Source: an uncultured Erysipelotrichaceae bacterium
GTDB lineage: Bacteria > Bacillota_I > Bacilli_A > RFN20 > CAG-826
DNA length: 64,000 bases
Assembly: GCA_902800025.1 (NCBI GenBank)
Contig: CADCDA010000001.1
Coordinates: forward strand, 214,288-278,287
Direction: 5' to 3'
Of the stretch, positions 33,650 through 41,687 are shown one piece after another. Position 1 is the stretch's first letter, and each line of letters begins with the position of its first letter. The notes below the pieces were generated by a model, which worked only from the letters and a program-made list of their open reading frames with translations, ran no database searches and was not told where the DNA came from. The translations under genes and the position numbers were made by a program.

Positions 33650-34858
33650 TTATTTACCTCCTAAATATTTCTTAACAGCATAAGCAACTTCTTTAGCGCT
33701 TCTAACGGCGTAGACAACAGTCTTTTCTCCACCTGGCGCAATATCACCACAAACAAAGACATTTCCTTTTGCGTTAGTGGCTTCTTGAAGTTTATTAACT
33801 TCAAATCCTAAGAGGCCTGCTTCTGTATATTGACCAACCGCAAGAATGATTAAATCCGCTTTAACTTCTAATTTAGAAGGAACAAAGCGATGTTGGAAGA
33901 CAACTTTCTTTCCTTTTAATGCGACTGGGACAAAACCATCGATAATTGAAACATTTTGTTCTTGGGCGTTTTGAAGTTCTTTCTTACTCGCTTTGAATTC
34001 ATCAAATGTTTCATAAACGACATCTGTTACTTGTTTAACGCCTAATAGTCTTAAGGTTGTAACGGTGTCCATAGCGACGTCACCACCACCGATAACAAGA
34101 ACGTTTTCAGGAACTTTGATATTTCCTTTTCTTCTTTTGGCTTCGTGGAGGAAATCAACTGCAGTCTTAACAAATCTCTTACCCGCGAATAATGGTAAGA
34201 CTTTGCCTTTAGAATGACCGACAGCGACGATAACCGCGTCATATTCTTTCTTTAGTTTTTCAACATCTTCAACTGGGGAGTTAAGTAAAATTTCCACTCC
34301 GAGTTTTTGAATGCGCTTGATTTCTTTATCAACGACTTCAGTTGGTAAACGATATTCAGGAATACCATATCTTAAATATCCACCAGCCTTAGCTTCTTTT
34401 TCAAAGATTGTGACTTTATAACCATCTTGCGCTAAGATACCCGCTACTGATAAACCAGCAGGACCACTACCAATAACAGCGACTTTCTTGCCGTTTAATG
34501 GCTTGGTTTCTAAGATATTCATCTTGAAAGCGTCTTCACTATCGGTGACGTATCTTTGGATTCTACCAATATCAATTGGCTTATCAATGCCACTTCTAGA
34601 ACAGCCTTGTTGGCAATATCTTTCTGTTGGACAAACTCTTGCGCAGATAGCACCTAAAATATTATTGATTCTAACTGTTTCTGCAGCGCCTTTAACATTT
34701 CTAAAACGCACAGAACGAATAAATTTAGCTGGATCTGTTCCAGCTGGACAGGCTTTTGAACATGGAGCGTCATGACATAAAAGGCATCTACTTGCCTCTT
34801 CCATTACAAGTTTTGGTGTATATCCCGCTTCATATTCTTTCATGTACTTTTCGGACAT
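33650..34858 (-). CDS. preT: PreT-like NAD(P)H/FAD oxidoreductase (GltD family)
   Basis: 402 residues. N-terminal helical domain with two [4Fe-4S] clusters ([31 protein letters not shown]), then FAD-binding [13 protein letters not shown] (about 128-140) and NAD(P)-binding [19 protein letters not shown]. The C-terminal FAD motif is [15 protein letters not shown]. It feeds electrons from NAD(P)H to PreA. It resembles the small subunit of glutamate synthase, but the adjacent preA rather than gltB makes PreT the better call. AAGGAGGATA lies before the ATG. Confidence 0.88.
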   Translation of the reverse strand: MSEKYMKEYEAGYTPKLVMEEASRCLLCHDAPCSKACPAGTDPAKFIRSVRFRNVKGAAETVRINNILGAICARVCPTERYCQQGCSRSGIDKPIDIGRIQRYVTDSEDAFKMNILETKPLNGKKVAVIGSGPAGLSVAGILAQDGYKVTIFEKEAKAGGYLRYGIPEYRLPTEVVDKEIKRIQKLGVEILLNSPVEDVEKLKKEYDAVIVAVGHSKGKVLPLFAGKRFVKTAVDFLHEAKRRKGNIKVPENVLVIGGGDVAMDTVTTLRLLGVKQVTDVVYETFDEFKASKKELQNAQEQNVSIIDGFVPVALKGKKVVFQHRFVPSKLEVKADLIILAVGQYTEAGLLGFEVNKLQEATNAKGNVFVCGDIAPGGEKTVVYAVRSAKEVAYAVKKYLGGK

Positions 34859-34959
34859 TAAATATCCTCCTTATTCAGTATAGAAAAGAATTTAGTTACC
34901 TATATTTTATAATAAATATATTGTTTATTCATTGATTATTTATAACTTGCAGAAAAACT

Positions 34960-35004
34960 GGGGTTAAAAAGGGGGTTAGCAAAGGGGTTAATACACTGTA
35001 TAAT
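34960..35004 (+). promoter_or_regulatory. Promoter with three phased GGGGTTA repeats
   Basis: GGGGTTA occurs at 34960, 34972 and 34984, exactly 12 bp apart. TTAGCA (34976-34981) and a perfect TATAAT (34999-35004) are 17 bp apart, so the second and third repeats overlap the -35 and spacer. This is a complete plus-strand promoter with operator, but it reads into the end of an insertion element after a few codons. Confidence 0.65.
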
Positions 35005-35010
35005 GAGGCC

Positions 35011-35037
35011 ATGGAAAAAGTATACCTAGACCAAATA
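35011..35037 (+). pseudogene. 5' remnant of the gene cut by the insertion element
   Basis: An ATG 7 bp behind the TATAAT box opens a frame starting MEKVYLDQI, which runs into the IS end and stops. It is the likely original start of the interrupted plus-strand operon. Whether it belonged to the HipA-like gene on the far side cannot be settled from sequence alone, since the fragment is too short to identify. Confidence 0.35.
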
Positions 35038-35049
35038 ATTGAAGTGAAC

Positions 35050-36495
35050 TTACTCGGCAATTGAATAACCGAGCATCTTGGTTATGGATTGATTAATTAA
35101 ATTAACCAACTCATATCCTGTTGGGTAGTTCCTACCCGATATCCCTACATTCCCAGCTTTACCATTCCAATTAATGTAATCTTCATTTAAAAACTGGTTT
35201 GTTACAGGAATATATTCTCTAGTTGGATTTGAGAGACCTTTAAGTGGGGTTTCGAATATATTTCCACTTATTTGTCTATAGACTCTCATAATGTTATAAG
35301 CTCCAACCGAATCCGCGTTAAAAATATAGTTATGACACTTCATTAAGCCTCTTTTAACTCGATATGTTTTATTAGCGCATCTAGCTGACACTTCTTTACT
35401 ATTAGGAAGACAAGAAGAAGTATAAGCTTCATTTACCTTAATTAACTCAATACCATTTAATTGAAGCTTATAAGAGAGTAAGCTATAAATCTTATTGAAA
35501 CAAACAACTCGAATATTTTGGTTATAGCGATGTTTCTCATCGTTATTGACAAATACTTTTTTAACATTAAGTAATCCAGAAAGATCTCCAACAATAACTC
35601 TTGAAATATCATTAGATAAACAATAATCAACAATCATTTTAGTCGCGCGGTGGAGAGTCAAATTTATTCTTCTATTTTTTAAGTTAAATAAATGTTTAAT
35701 CCTTTTAGTGGTTTCTCCTTTCTTGTGATTTGGATAACATTTATCAAACTTAGACTGATAATAAGCAATCTTTTTGAAAAAGTAATAATTGGTGTTCAAC
35801 AAAGATTGACCTGAGACAATAAAAGAATTTCCCTTATTGTCATAGACTGTTAACAGGTTCTTTGTACCAATATCGATGCTTATATAATGCTTATTATCTT
35901 TTTTAATATTTGCCTGTTGTTTTTCATAGATTACATATACCTTGAATCTATTTTTATTCACGTATGAAAATTCAATTTGTTTAATCTTATCAAATCCTCT
36001 TTTGAGTTTAATGTAATAATATGGCTCGTCAATTTGATACTTTTCTTTGAGGTGTTCTTTAAGTTTTTTTGGTATAGAAAGGCGAATTTTGTTATCGATA
36101 ATTTTGAATTGTCCGACGAGGTATTTGATGTTCATGTGATACCCATCTTTTTTATAATAAGGAGCTTGTGGTTCTCCTTCATATTCTTTTAAGTGTCCTT
36201 TCTCTTTCCTATATTCATATCTACTTTTAAGAGCAAAATAGCTCTTCCAAGATTCATTTAATCGAGCAAGAACATCTTGAGAAGTTTGACTAGGAAGAGA
36301 TTTATACCAGAAAGAATCTTTAAGTCTTTTCTTTTGATCATACCAATCAGGCATCTTCTCAAATCCCAAAGACTTATATTCCTTTCTTTCATAATTACCA
36401 ACATTAAACAACTTACTAGCCGCGTAGCAAAGATGACCCAAAATTATGGATGTCTTTTCATCTACATTTAGTTCAAATTGGTAAGTTAGTAACAT
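35050..36495 (-). CDS. tnpB: TnpB, RNA-guided nuclease of the IS element
   Basis: 481 residues. TnpB is a Cas12 ancestor guided by an RNA from the element's right end. RuvC-I Asp is in ISIDIGTKNLLTVYD and RuvC-III Asp in FNADSVGAYNIM. The usual RuvC-II Glu (xxEDL) is replaced: the sequence reads VIVGDLSGLLNV. The C-terminal zinc ribbon is degenerate (SSCLPNSKEVSARC but no normal CxxC pairs). This matches the TnpB branch with GDL and NADxxGAYNI motifs, so it is either a rearranged active site or a weakened enzyme. The last codons lie in the right-end hairpin, where the guide RNA scaffold would be encoded. Confidence 0.9.
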   Translation of the reverse strand: MLLTYQFELNVDEKTSIILGHLCYAASKLFNVGNYERKEYKSLGFEKMPDWYDQKKRLKDSFWYKSLPSQTSQDVLARLNESWKSYFALKSRYEYRKEKGHLKEYEGEPQAPYYKKDGYHMNIKYLVGQFKIIDNKIRLSIPKKLKEHLKEKYQIDEPYYYIKLKRGFDKIKQIEFSYVNKNRFKVYVIYEKQQANIKKDNKHYISIDIGTKNLLTVYDNKGNSFIVSGQSLLNTNYYFFKKIAYYQSKFDKCYPNHKKGETTKRIKHLFNLKNRRINLTLHRATKMIVDYCLSNDISRVIVGDLSGLLNVKKVFVNNDEKHRYNQNIRVVCFNKIYSLLSYKLQLNGIELIKVNEAYTSSCLPNSKEVSARCANKTYRVKRGLMKCHNYIFNADSVGAYNIMRVYRQISGNIFETPLKGLSNPTREYIPVTNQFLNEDYINWNGKAGNVGISGRNYPTGYELVNLINQSITKMLGYSIAE

Positions 36496-36497
36496 CT

Positions 36498-36902
36498 TTA
36501 CTCCTTTTCTTGTTCTTGAATATATTTTCTAATTGCTTCTTCAGATATAGAACCAATTGTTTCTACATAATATGAAGGATTCCATAATTCTCCATTCCAT
36601 AACTCTTTACTTATTTCAGGAAATTCTTTTAATAACAATCTTCCCGATATTCCTTTCATCATCTTAGCGATATAAGAGATCGATATTTTTGGAATAGCAG
36701 AAACAAACACGTGAACATGATCTTTAGTGACTACTTCAATTTTGGCAATTTCAAATCCTTTTTCATTTCCAACATTAATCAATATTTCTTTTAATCTATC
36801 TTCTATTTTTGGAGTCAAAACCTTTCTTCTATATTTAGTAGACCAAACAATATGATAGTTAATGTTAAAAACGCATGTGCGTCCATGCTTCAATTCACCC
36901 AT
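36498..36902 (-). CDS. tnpA: TnpA, IS200/IS605 Y1 transposase
   Basis: 134 residues from the ATG at 36902 (AGAGGA upstream); a longer frame to 36986 is non-coding left-end sequence. The HUH metal site is in KDHVHVFVSAIP, and the catalytic Tyr is in the C-terminal part near NPSYYVETIG. It excises and inserts the single-stranded element by a Tyr-DNA intermediate at the subterminal hairpins. The length is normal for a complete IS200-type transposase. It ends 2 bp before tnpB starts, so the two are cotranscribed. Confidence 0.93.
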   Translation of the reverse strand: MGELKHGRTCVFNINYHIVWSTKYRRKVLTPKIEDRLKEILINVGNEKGFEIAKIEVVTKDHVHVFVSAIPKISISYIAKMMKGISGRLLLKEFPEISKELWNGELWNPSYYVETIGSISEEAIRKYIQEQEKE

Positions 36903-36933
36903 ATCCAATTCCTCTACATATAGTATATCAAAA

Positions 36934-36952
36934 AAGTGGATATAACTCCACT
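36934..36952 (-). terminator. Terminator hairpin between the IS left end and tnpA
   Basis: On the minus strand AAGTGGA and TCCACTT form a 7-bp stem with loop GTTATA, followed by TTTTGA. It sits 32 bp upstream of the tnpA start and would block transcription entering from outside, as described for IS200. Confidence 0.6.
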
Positions 36953-37051
36953 TAATATTTATATTATTTTTATCTATTATTTTCACGTATAGTGATGATT
37001 ATTATCTTAATAGTTGATATTCACTTTCATCTCGGCAGTTGAACAACCGAG

Positions 37052-37550
37052 GATTCCTGTTTATATTCCTAAAAGGTATAACGATGAGTCGGTCTATCAA
37101 TATTTAATAAGATGTTCTAGATTGCTTGGAATCAAAAACGCAGAAATAAACTTCAATAAAATGATTCTTGTCGATTATTTGATCGCCAATGAAGACCGAC
37201 ATCTCAATAATTTTGGTTTCATACGCGATGTCAAATCACTAAAGTTTATCGGTTTTGCACCAATCTTTGACAGCGGCTCGTCTTTTGGGTTTGACAAAAT
37301 AAACGAAGATATCAAACCGTTTAATGATATCTTGTGTAAACCGTTTAAAAGTACTCATCAAGAACAGCTCACATTGATTAAAGACTTTTCCTTTATAAAT
37401 ATAAAAGAATTAGACAAAATACCAGATATTGCCTATCAAACATTTAAGAAATATAAATCAATATATTTAAATGAAGCGCGTATAGTCGCAATTATCGGTT
37501 CACTAAAAAAGAGAATCGCTTATCTTAAGGACTATATTAATTCACTTTAG
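37052..37550 (+). pseudogene. HipA-like kinase, C-terminal fragment
   Basis: About 165 codons of the HipA C-terminal kinase lobe. LVDYLIANEDRHLNNFGFIR carries the catalytic NxDRHxxN motif and APIFDSGSSFGFD the metal-binding Asp. The N-lobe with its P-loop is missing, and the frame emerges directly from the IS left end. A start codon in the element (TTG at 37014) gives an apparent longer protein but is artefactual. HipA kinases are persistence toxins. Loss of the N-lobe implies inactivity. It overlaps the convergent glycosyltransferase gene by 4 bp. Confidence 0.75.
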
Positions 37551-39493
37551 ATTCTCTTTTTGCCTGGGTTTAATTCTTGATATATTCCTGCAATCTTCTT
37601 AGCCCATTTATCTGGATAATACTGTTTCATTGTATTTTTCGCAGCGTCGACAATCTTTTTATTGTTTTTAAATAACGCTTTTTCAATTCTTTCAACCCAT
37701 TGATAGAAATCTTCATAAATATAAGCGTTAACACCATCTTCAAAGACTCCTTCAATTGCTTTATCTTTCTTCGCTAGGATTAAGGTTCCACAGTTTGCGG
37801 CTTCAAAATATGTTAATCCTTGAGTTTCAAAGTTAGAAGCAGTCACAAAGACATCGAATAATGAATAGTAACATTTAAGCTTGGTATTTTCGACTTCACC
37901 AACAAAGATAACGTTATCTTCAATATCAAGTTTCTTAATGGTTTTCTTTAAGAGTTTAACCGCATCACCTAATCCGACAATCATGAAGACAATATTTGGT
38001 ATTTCAGATTTGATTTGAGCGATATTTTCTAAGGTTTCCACAATGTTCTTTTCAGTGCTTACACGACCAACATAGCCAAGAACCTTCTTGTCTTTGAGAT
38101 TATATTTTTCTTTTAAAGCCTTAACTTCTTCTAAATCAGCACGGGTCATTTTAAAGCGATCTGGTTCAATAGAACTTGGGATAATTCTCACATCTTTTGC
38201 TCCGCTATCGGCGGTCAAAATCTCATAGCTCTTATATGAAGGAACAATAATTGTTGGGCATTCTTTATAAACTTTAGAGAAGAATAATTCTTTAGCGGCG
38301 CTATAAGTGATATCGCCAGCGAATTTTCCAAACTTTTGTTCGTAATATAATTTCCATAAGGTGTGATAGGTGTACACCATTTTGATATCTGTATATTTCG
38401 CTAATAATAAAGCGATTTGGCTCATTGAATATTCAGTGTGTAAATGTAAATAATCAAAACCAAATGTTGATAACATTTTTGCGTTTTTTTGATAAGCAAA
38501 ACTCTTCAAAATATGGAGATCTTTATTTACTTTAACAAAACGGAATGGTGTTCCAATAACTGGAATATAGTCATTAGGAAGTTTATTAATATCTTCTTTC
38601 TTATCCCATAAGGCAACGATATATGTTTCAAAGCCTAACTTATTAAGTTCATTCTTTAATAAATTAACAACTGTTGAAACCCCGTTAGTGAATAATGGGA
38701 AGACATCAGTTAATAAGGCAACACGTTTAGGAAGTGGCTTATCTTCAAGAATGGTGAATAAATGGCTATAGAATAAAGAGTTATATTCCACTTCATCAGG
38801 AGTGTAACTAACAAATGATTTATTATTACTTCCTAATAAAGGATCTGCACCACTCTTACGGACTTCTTTATCAACTTCTAAGGATAAAGTCTTCTTATAG
38901 TAAAGATAATGACCATTAATTCCATAAGTAGAGAAAGTAACTTTGTTATTATTCTTTCCTTTTTCAAACATCGCAAAACGAGAATCGATATTGACGATTG
39001 AATCGTTTTGACCAAAGAAGATAAAGGTTGGAATCTTAAAATGATCAATTTCTTTAGAAATTGTGTACTCGTCTTTATATTTATTAATTGGAGAAATAAG
39101 GAGCATCTTAGTAATGCCTTTTAATTTGCTACTTTGCATGTGGCTCACTAAATAAGCTCCAACTCCAAATCCCATTAAAATAATGGATTCATTTTTAATC
39201 ACTTTACGGGTGATACATTCAGTGATTAATTTATTCAATACTTTAGAATAGTAATTTAAAAATAGCACCCTATCGCCATAATTAAGTAGACTAATGGTCA
39301 CGACATGATATCCTTTTTCAAGAATTGGATTTAATAAATCAATATATCTTGAATCACCTTCGTAATGGAAAATAGGAAAAATAATGACCTTACCATATCC
39401 AGATGTATTGTTATAAGAACGGATAACATATGGATTATGATCGACGTCTAAGGTGAATTCTTTTGGTGATTTTTTAATCTTTCTGATGTTCAT
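37547..39493 (-). CDS. GT4 glycosyltransferase with N-terminal alpha/beta-hydrolase-like domain
   Basis: 648 residues. Residues 257-648 are a GT4 glycosyltransferase resembling diacylglycerol glucosyltransferases: acceptor-domain DVFPLFTNGVSTVVNLL, hinge VLGYVGRVSTEKN and the EX7E motif in SNFETQGLTYFEA. Residues 30-215 look like an alpha/beta hydrolase, but the nucleophile elbow reads MGFGVGAY with Gly (residue 110) in place of Ser, while an Asp (FGQNDSIV) and a His (NGHYLYY) remain. The hydrolase part is probably catalytically dead and may bind a lipid. A TATAAT lies 13 bp before the ATG. A glycolipid or lipoteichoic-anchor role is inference. Confidence 0.82.
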   Translation of the reverse strand: MNIRKIKKSPKEFTLDVDHNPYVIRSYNNTSGYGKVIIFPIFHYEGDSRYIDLLNPILEKGYHVVTISLLNYGDRVLFLNYYSKVLNKLITECITRKVIKNESIILMGFGVGAYLVSHMQSSKLKGITKMLLISPINKYKDEYTISKEIDHFKIPTFIFFGQNDSIVNIDSRFAMFEKGKNNNKVTFSTYGINGHYLYYKKTLSLEVDKEVRKSGADPLLGSNNKSFVSYTPDEVEYNSLFYSHLFTILEDKPLPKRVALLTDVFPLFTNGVSTVVNLLKNELNKLGFETYIVALWDKKEDINKLPNDYIPVIGTPFRFVKVNKDLHILKSFAYQKNAKMLSTFGFDYLHLHTEYSMSQIALLLAKYTDIKMVYTYHTLWKLYYEQKFGKFAGDITYSAAKELFFSKVYKECPTIIVPSYKSYEILTADSGAKDVRIIPSSIEPDRFKMTRADLEEVKALKEKYNLKDKKVLGYVGRVSTEKNIVETLENIAQIKSEIPNIVFMIVGLGDAVKLLKKTIKKLDIEDNVIFVGEVENTKLKCYYSLFDVFVTASNFETQGLTYFEAANCGTLILAKKDKAIEGVFEDGVNAYIYEDFYQWVERIEKALFKNNKKIVDAAKNTMKQYYPDKWAKKIAGIYQELNPGKKRI

Positions 39494-39544
39494 AATAATA
39501 TAGATATTATACTTGATAACTAAAATAAATAAACCCTTATGAGA

Positions 39545-39681
39545 TTAAAACTTGTATTCCATATTCTGAGTTGCGTTTATCGCTTTAAAGAATGATTTGT
39601 GCCATTTCAAGATAAAAAACAAGATATAGCCTACAATCATTCGCCTAAAACTTCAGTTTCTTGTTTCTTTTTTTCTTCCAT
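39545..39681 (-). other. Two tiny overlapping ORFs in the gap after the IMPase gene
   Basis: On the minus strand a 14-codon ORF (39681-39637, MEEKKKQETEVLGE) overlaps by ATGA a 31-codon ORF (39640-39545) that starts MIVGYILFFILKWHKSFF and contains one hydrophobic helix. They may be a real micro-protein pair, a frameshifted small membrane protein, or chance. The ribosome-binding sites are weak. Nothing else is visible in this 187-bp gap. Confidence 0.2.
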
Positions 39682-40451
39682 TATTTAAAAAATTTACTCG
39701 CGTGTTTTATTAATTCTAATTGATTTTCTTTAGTGTTAGCCGCTACAACAGTGGTTGGTCTTTCTAAAGGTAAAGTATTTACATCTAAACAAGAGATATA
39801 TCCACCAGCCTCTTTAATAATTAAAGACGCTGCTGCGTAATCCCAAGGATATAATTTCAATTCAAAGAACATATCTCCTCTACCACATGCGACATTACAA
39901 AGTTCACATGCTGCAGAGCCTGTTCTTCTTAAATCATTAATATATGGAAGGATATCTTCCGCAAACATAAATGTTGAATGAGAATATTCTTTTTCATACA
40001 TACTAAAGGCAGTATATAATAATGCACTCCTAAAAGGAGTATCACTAACGTGGATCTTTTCTCCGTTAAGATATGCTCCTTCGCCCTTTTGAGCGGTAAA
40101 TAAGGCATTTTGATAAGGATTATAGACCACTCCGATAATTATTTCGTGTTTATACTCTAACGCCACGGAAATCGCGCATACGGTAATGTGTCTAGCGTAA
40201 TTCGCTGTCCCATCAATTGGATCAATGATCCAAACATAATCTTTTGATGTATCTCTTACATCTCCTTCTTCACATAAGAAGGAACTATTCGGTAATAACT
40301 TTTCTAATTCTTTTTGTAAGAAAGCTTGCACTCTTACATCATTCGTGGTAACTAGATTAGAGGCACTACCTTTTTCATTAATATGAAAGTGTGTGTCATC
40401 TAACATAATTTTTGAAGCTTCTTTAACGATGCCTATAATCTTATTTAACAT
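39681..40451 (-). CDS. Inositol-monophosphatase-family phosphatase
   Basis: 256 residues. Metal-binding motifs of the family are intact: CEEGD (about 60-64), WIIDPIDGTANYARH (about 83-97) and WDYAAASLIIKEAGG near the C-terminus. These Mg-dependent enzymes dephosphorylate inositol-1-phosphate, fructose bisphosphate or PAP; the substrate cannot be set from motifs. It sits alone between a lipoprotein gene on the other strand and the glycosyltransferase gene, and lipid or sugar phosphate turnover would fit the context. Confidence 0.9.
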   Translation of the reverse strand: MLNKIIGIVKEASKIMLDDTHFHINEKGSASNLVTTNDVRVQAFLQKELEKLLPNSSFLCEEGDVRDTSKDYVWIIDPIDGTANYARHITVCAISVALEYKHEIIIGVVYNPYQNALFTAQKGEGAYLNGEKIHVSDTPFRSALLYTAFSMYEKEYSHSTFMFAEDILPYINDLRRTGSAACELCNVACGRGDMFFELKLYPWDYAAASLIIKEAGGYISCLDVNTLPLERPTTVVAANTKENQLELIKHASKFFK

Positions 40452-40529
40452 ATTCTTTTACCTACCGCTATTATACTCCTTTTTTATTTAAAAAAGATTA
40501 TATTATGAAATGATGTCTTAGATATTTAT

Positions 40530-40559
40530 TTGATATCTTTTTTAAAAGGAATATATAAT
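40530..40559 (+). promoter_or_regulatory. Promoter of the small lipoprotein gene
   Basis: TTGATA (40530-40535) and a perfect TATAAT (40554-40559), 18 bp apart, 26 bp upstream of the ATG, with AAGGAGAAG as ribosome-binding site. Confidence 0.7.
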
Positions 40560-40585
40560 AATATCTACAAGGAGAAGACTTTAAA

Positions 40586-41173
40586 ATGAAATTAAGATTT
40601 ACAGCATTAGCTACAACATTATTTGCGCTTGTCGCTTGTGGTGCAAAAGGTCCATCAACAATTAGTTATTCTGAATATAGAGCAAAATTGCTTGCTTCCG
40701 AACCAGCTACTTGGGCAAGAGCACAACTTGTTTATGTCGAAAAAGAAACAGGCAAAGAAGATACCAGAATTGAAGCCACATTCAATTATAATGAATCCAC
40801 TGGCTGGGTTGCTGAAGATTCACAATACCAAAAAGCAGCACAATATTTCATGACTGCTAAAGAATATGGCTCAAGCCTTCCTGAACAAGAAAAAACACCA
40901 ACATTGCCAGAAGGTAGTTCATATGTTGTTAACTACTACGCAGACTTATCCATGTATTCCAAAGTTTCCTATTCTCAATCTAGACAAGGCATTACAATGA
41001 GCGTAGAAATGGAAGGAAAATATGAATTTGCTCAAGGCGCTTGGATGACTCACTATTACTTTTCAGAGAGCAATACCTTTTCTGGATTAACCCCAGAAAT
41101 GGAAGAAGCAACAGGAATGAAAAACGGTACAGAAGCACATTCAGCCGAAGTTACCATTAACTATTACAATTAA
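40586..41173 (+). CDS. Small lipoprotein of unknown function
   Basis: 195 residues. The signal peptide ends in lipobox LVAC with Cys at about 18. The mature part has no motif I recognise. It is Tyr/Ser/Glu-rich, and its strand-like pattern (VNYYADLSMYSKVSYSQSRQ) alternates hydrophobic residues, suggesting a beta-sheet domain exposed on the cell surface. It is monocistronic, with its own promoter and a strong terminator, and lies isolated on the plus strand between minus-strand units. Confidence 0.75.
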   Translation: MKLRFTALATTLFALVACGAKGPSTISYSEYRAKLLASEPATWARAQLVYVEKETGKEDTRIEATFNYNESTGWVAEDSQYQKAAQYFMTAKEYGSSLPEQEKTPTLPEGSSYVVNYYADLSMYSKVSYSQSRQGITMSVEMEGKYEFAQGAWMTHYYFSESNTFSGLTPEMEEATGMKNGTEAHSAEVTINYYN

Positions 41174-41188
41174 TCTAAACCAAAAAAG

Positions 41189-41211
41189 ACCTTCTAACTT
41201 TGTTAGGAGGT
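41189..41211 (+). terminator. Terminator of the small lipoprotein gene
   Basis: ACCTTCTAAC and GTTAGGAGGT pair over 10 bp (one G-U), with loop TTT and a trailing run of T. Confidence 0.9.
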
Positions 41212-41231
41212 TTTTTTATTACGCAAAATAA

Positions 41232-41255
41232 AACCCCTAGAAAATTCTAGAGGTT
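41232..41255 (-). terminator. Terminator of the ribosomal protein operon
   Basis: On the minus strand AACCTCTAGAA pairs with TTCTAGGGGTT (one mismatch or wobble) and is followed by TTATTTTG, 13 bp after the rplQ stop. Confidence 0.8.
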
Positions 41256-41267
41256 ATATTTATTAAT

Positions 41268-41669
41268 TTAGTCGACCCAAGTAACTAAGACCACTGGAGC
41301 GTCATCACCACGTCTATTTTCAAGTTTTAATCTACGGGTGTAACCTCCGTTACGGCCTTTCATCTTTGGTCCGATAACGTTGAAGAGCTTATCGAGTGCG
41401 GCAACACCTTCATTAACGTCGATATTTCTAACGAATCTAGCAGCTTGTCTTTTCGCATTCATAACATCTTCTTTTTTAGTTAAAGTAACAAGTCTATCTG
41501 CTTCTTTAACAACGTCGCGAGCGACGGCTTCAGTAACTTTTACGGATTCATGAATGATTAAATCGGTAACGACATTACGAAGCATGTTTTCATATTTACT
41601 TTTGGTGTACGCGGCTTTAAATCTTACGCCGGTCTTACCATGTACATTTTTACGACCTTGTGCTGGCAT
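41268..41669 (-). CDS. rplQ: Ribosomal protein L17
   Basis: 133 residues. The ending (GRNGGYTRRLKLENRRGDDA) and the central MLRNVVTDLIIHESVKVTEA are diagnostic. It is the last gene of the operon. In many Firmicutes ecfA1-ecfA2-ecfT-truA follow here, but in this genome those genes lie 20 kb away. Confidence 0.97.
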   Translation of the reverse strand: MPAQGRKNVHGKTGVRFKAAYTKSKYENMLRNVVTDLIIHESVKVTEAVARDVVKEADRLVTLTKKEDVMNAKRQAARFVRNIDVNEGVAALDKLFNVIGPKMKGRNGGYTRRLKLENRRGDDAPVVLVTWVD

Positions 41670-41687
41670 AATACATTTCCTCCTAAA

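Larger units (their letters stand above)
35038..37070 (-). mobile_element. IS200/IS605-family element (TnpA + TnpB)
   Basis: A complete element of about 2 kb with tnpA (HUH transposase) and tnpB in the same direction. Near-identical subterminal hairpins mark its ends: CTCGG-N11-CCGAG at 35053-35073 (right end, inside the last tnpB codons) and at 37031-37051 (left end), with loops CAATTGAATAA and CAGTTGAACAA. There are no terminal inverted repeats or target duplication, as expected for this family. Outer limits are estimates: the right end may finish at the TCAAT at 35038-35042, and the left end is placed about 19 nt beyond its hairpin. Confidence 0.8.

Noticed and set aside
37014-37051. N-terminal extension of the HipA-like fragment from a TTG at 37014
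   Set aside because: These codons are the left-end hairpin of the IS element, not part of the kinase gene.
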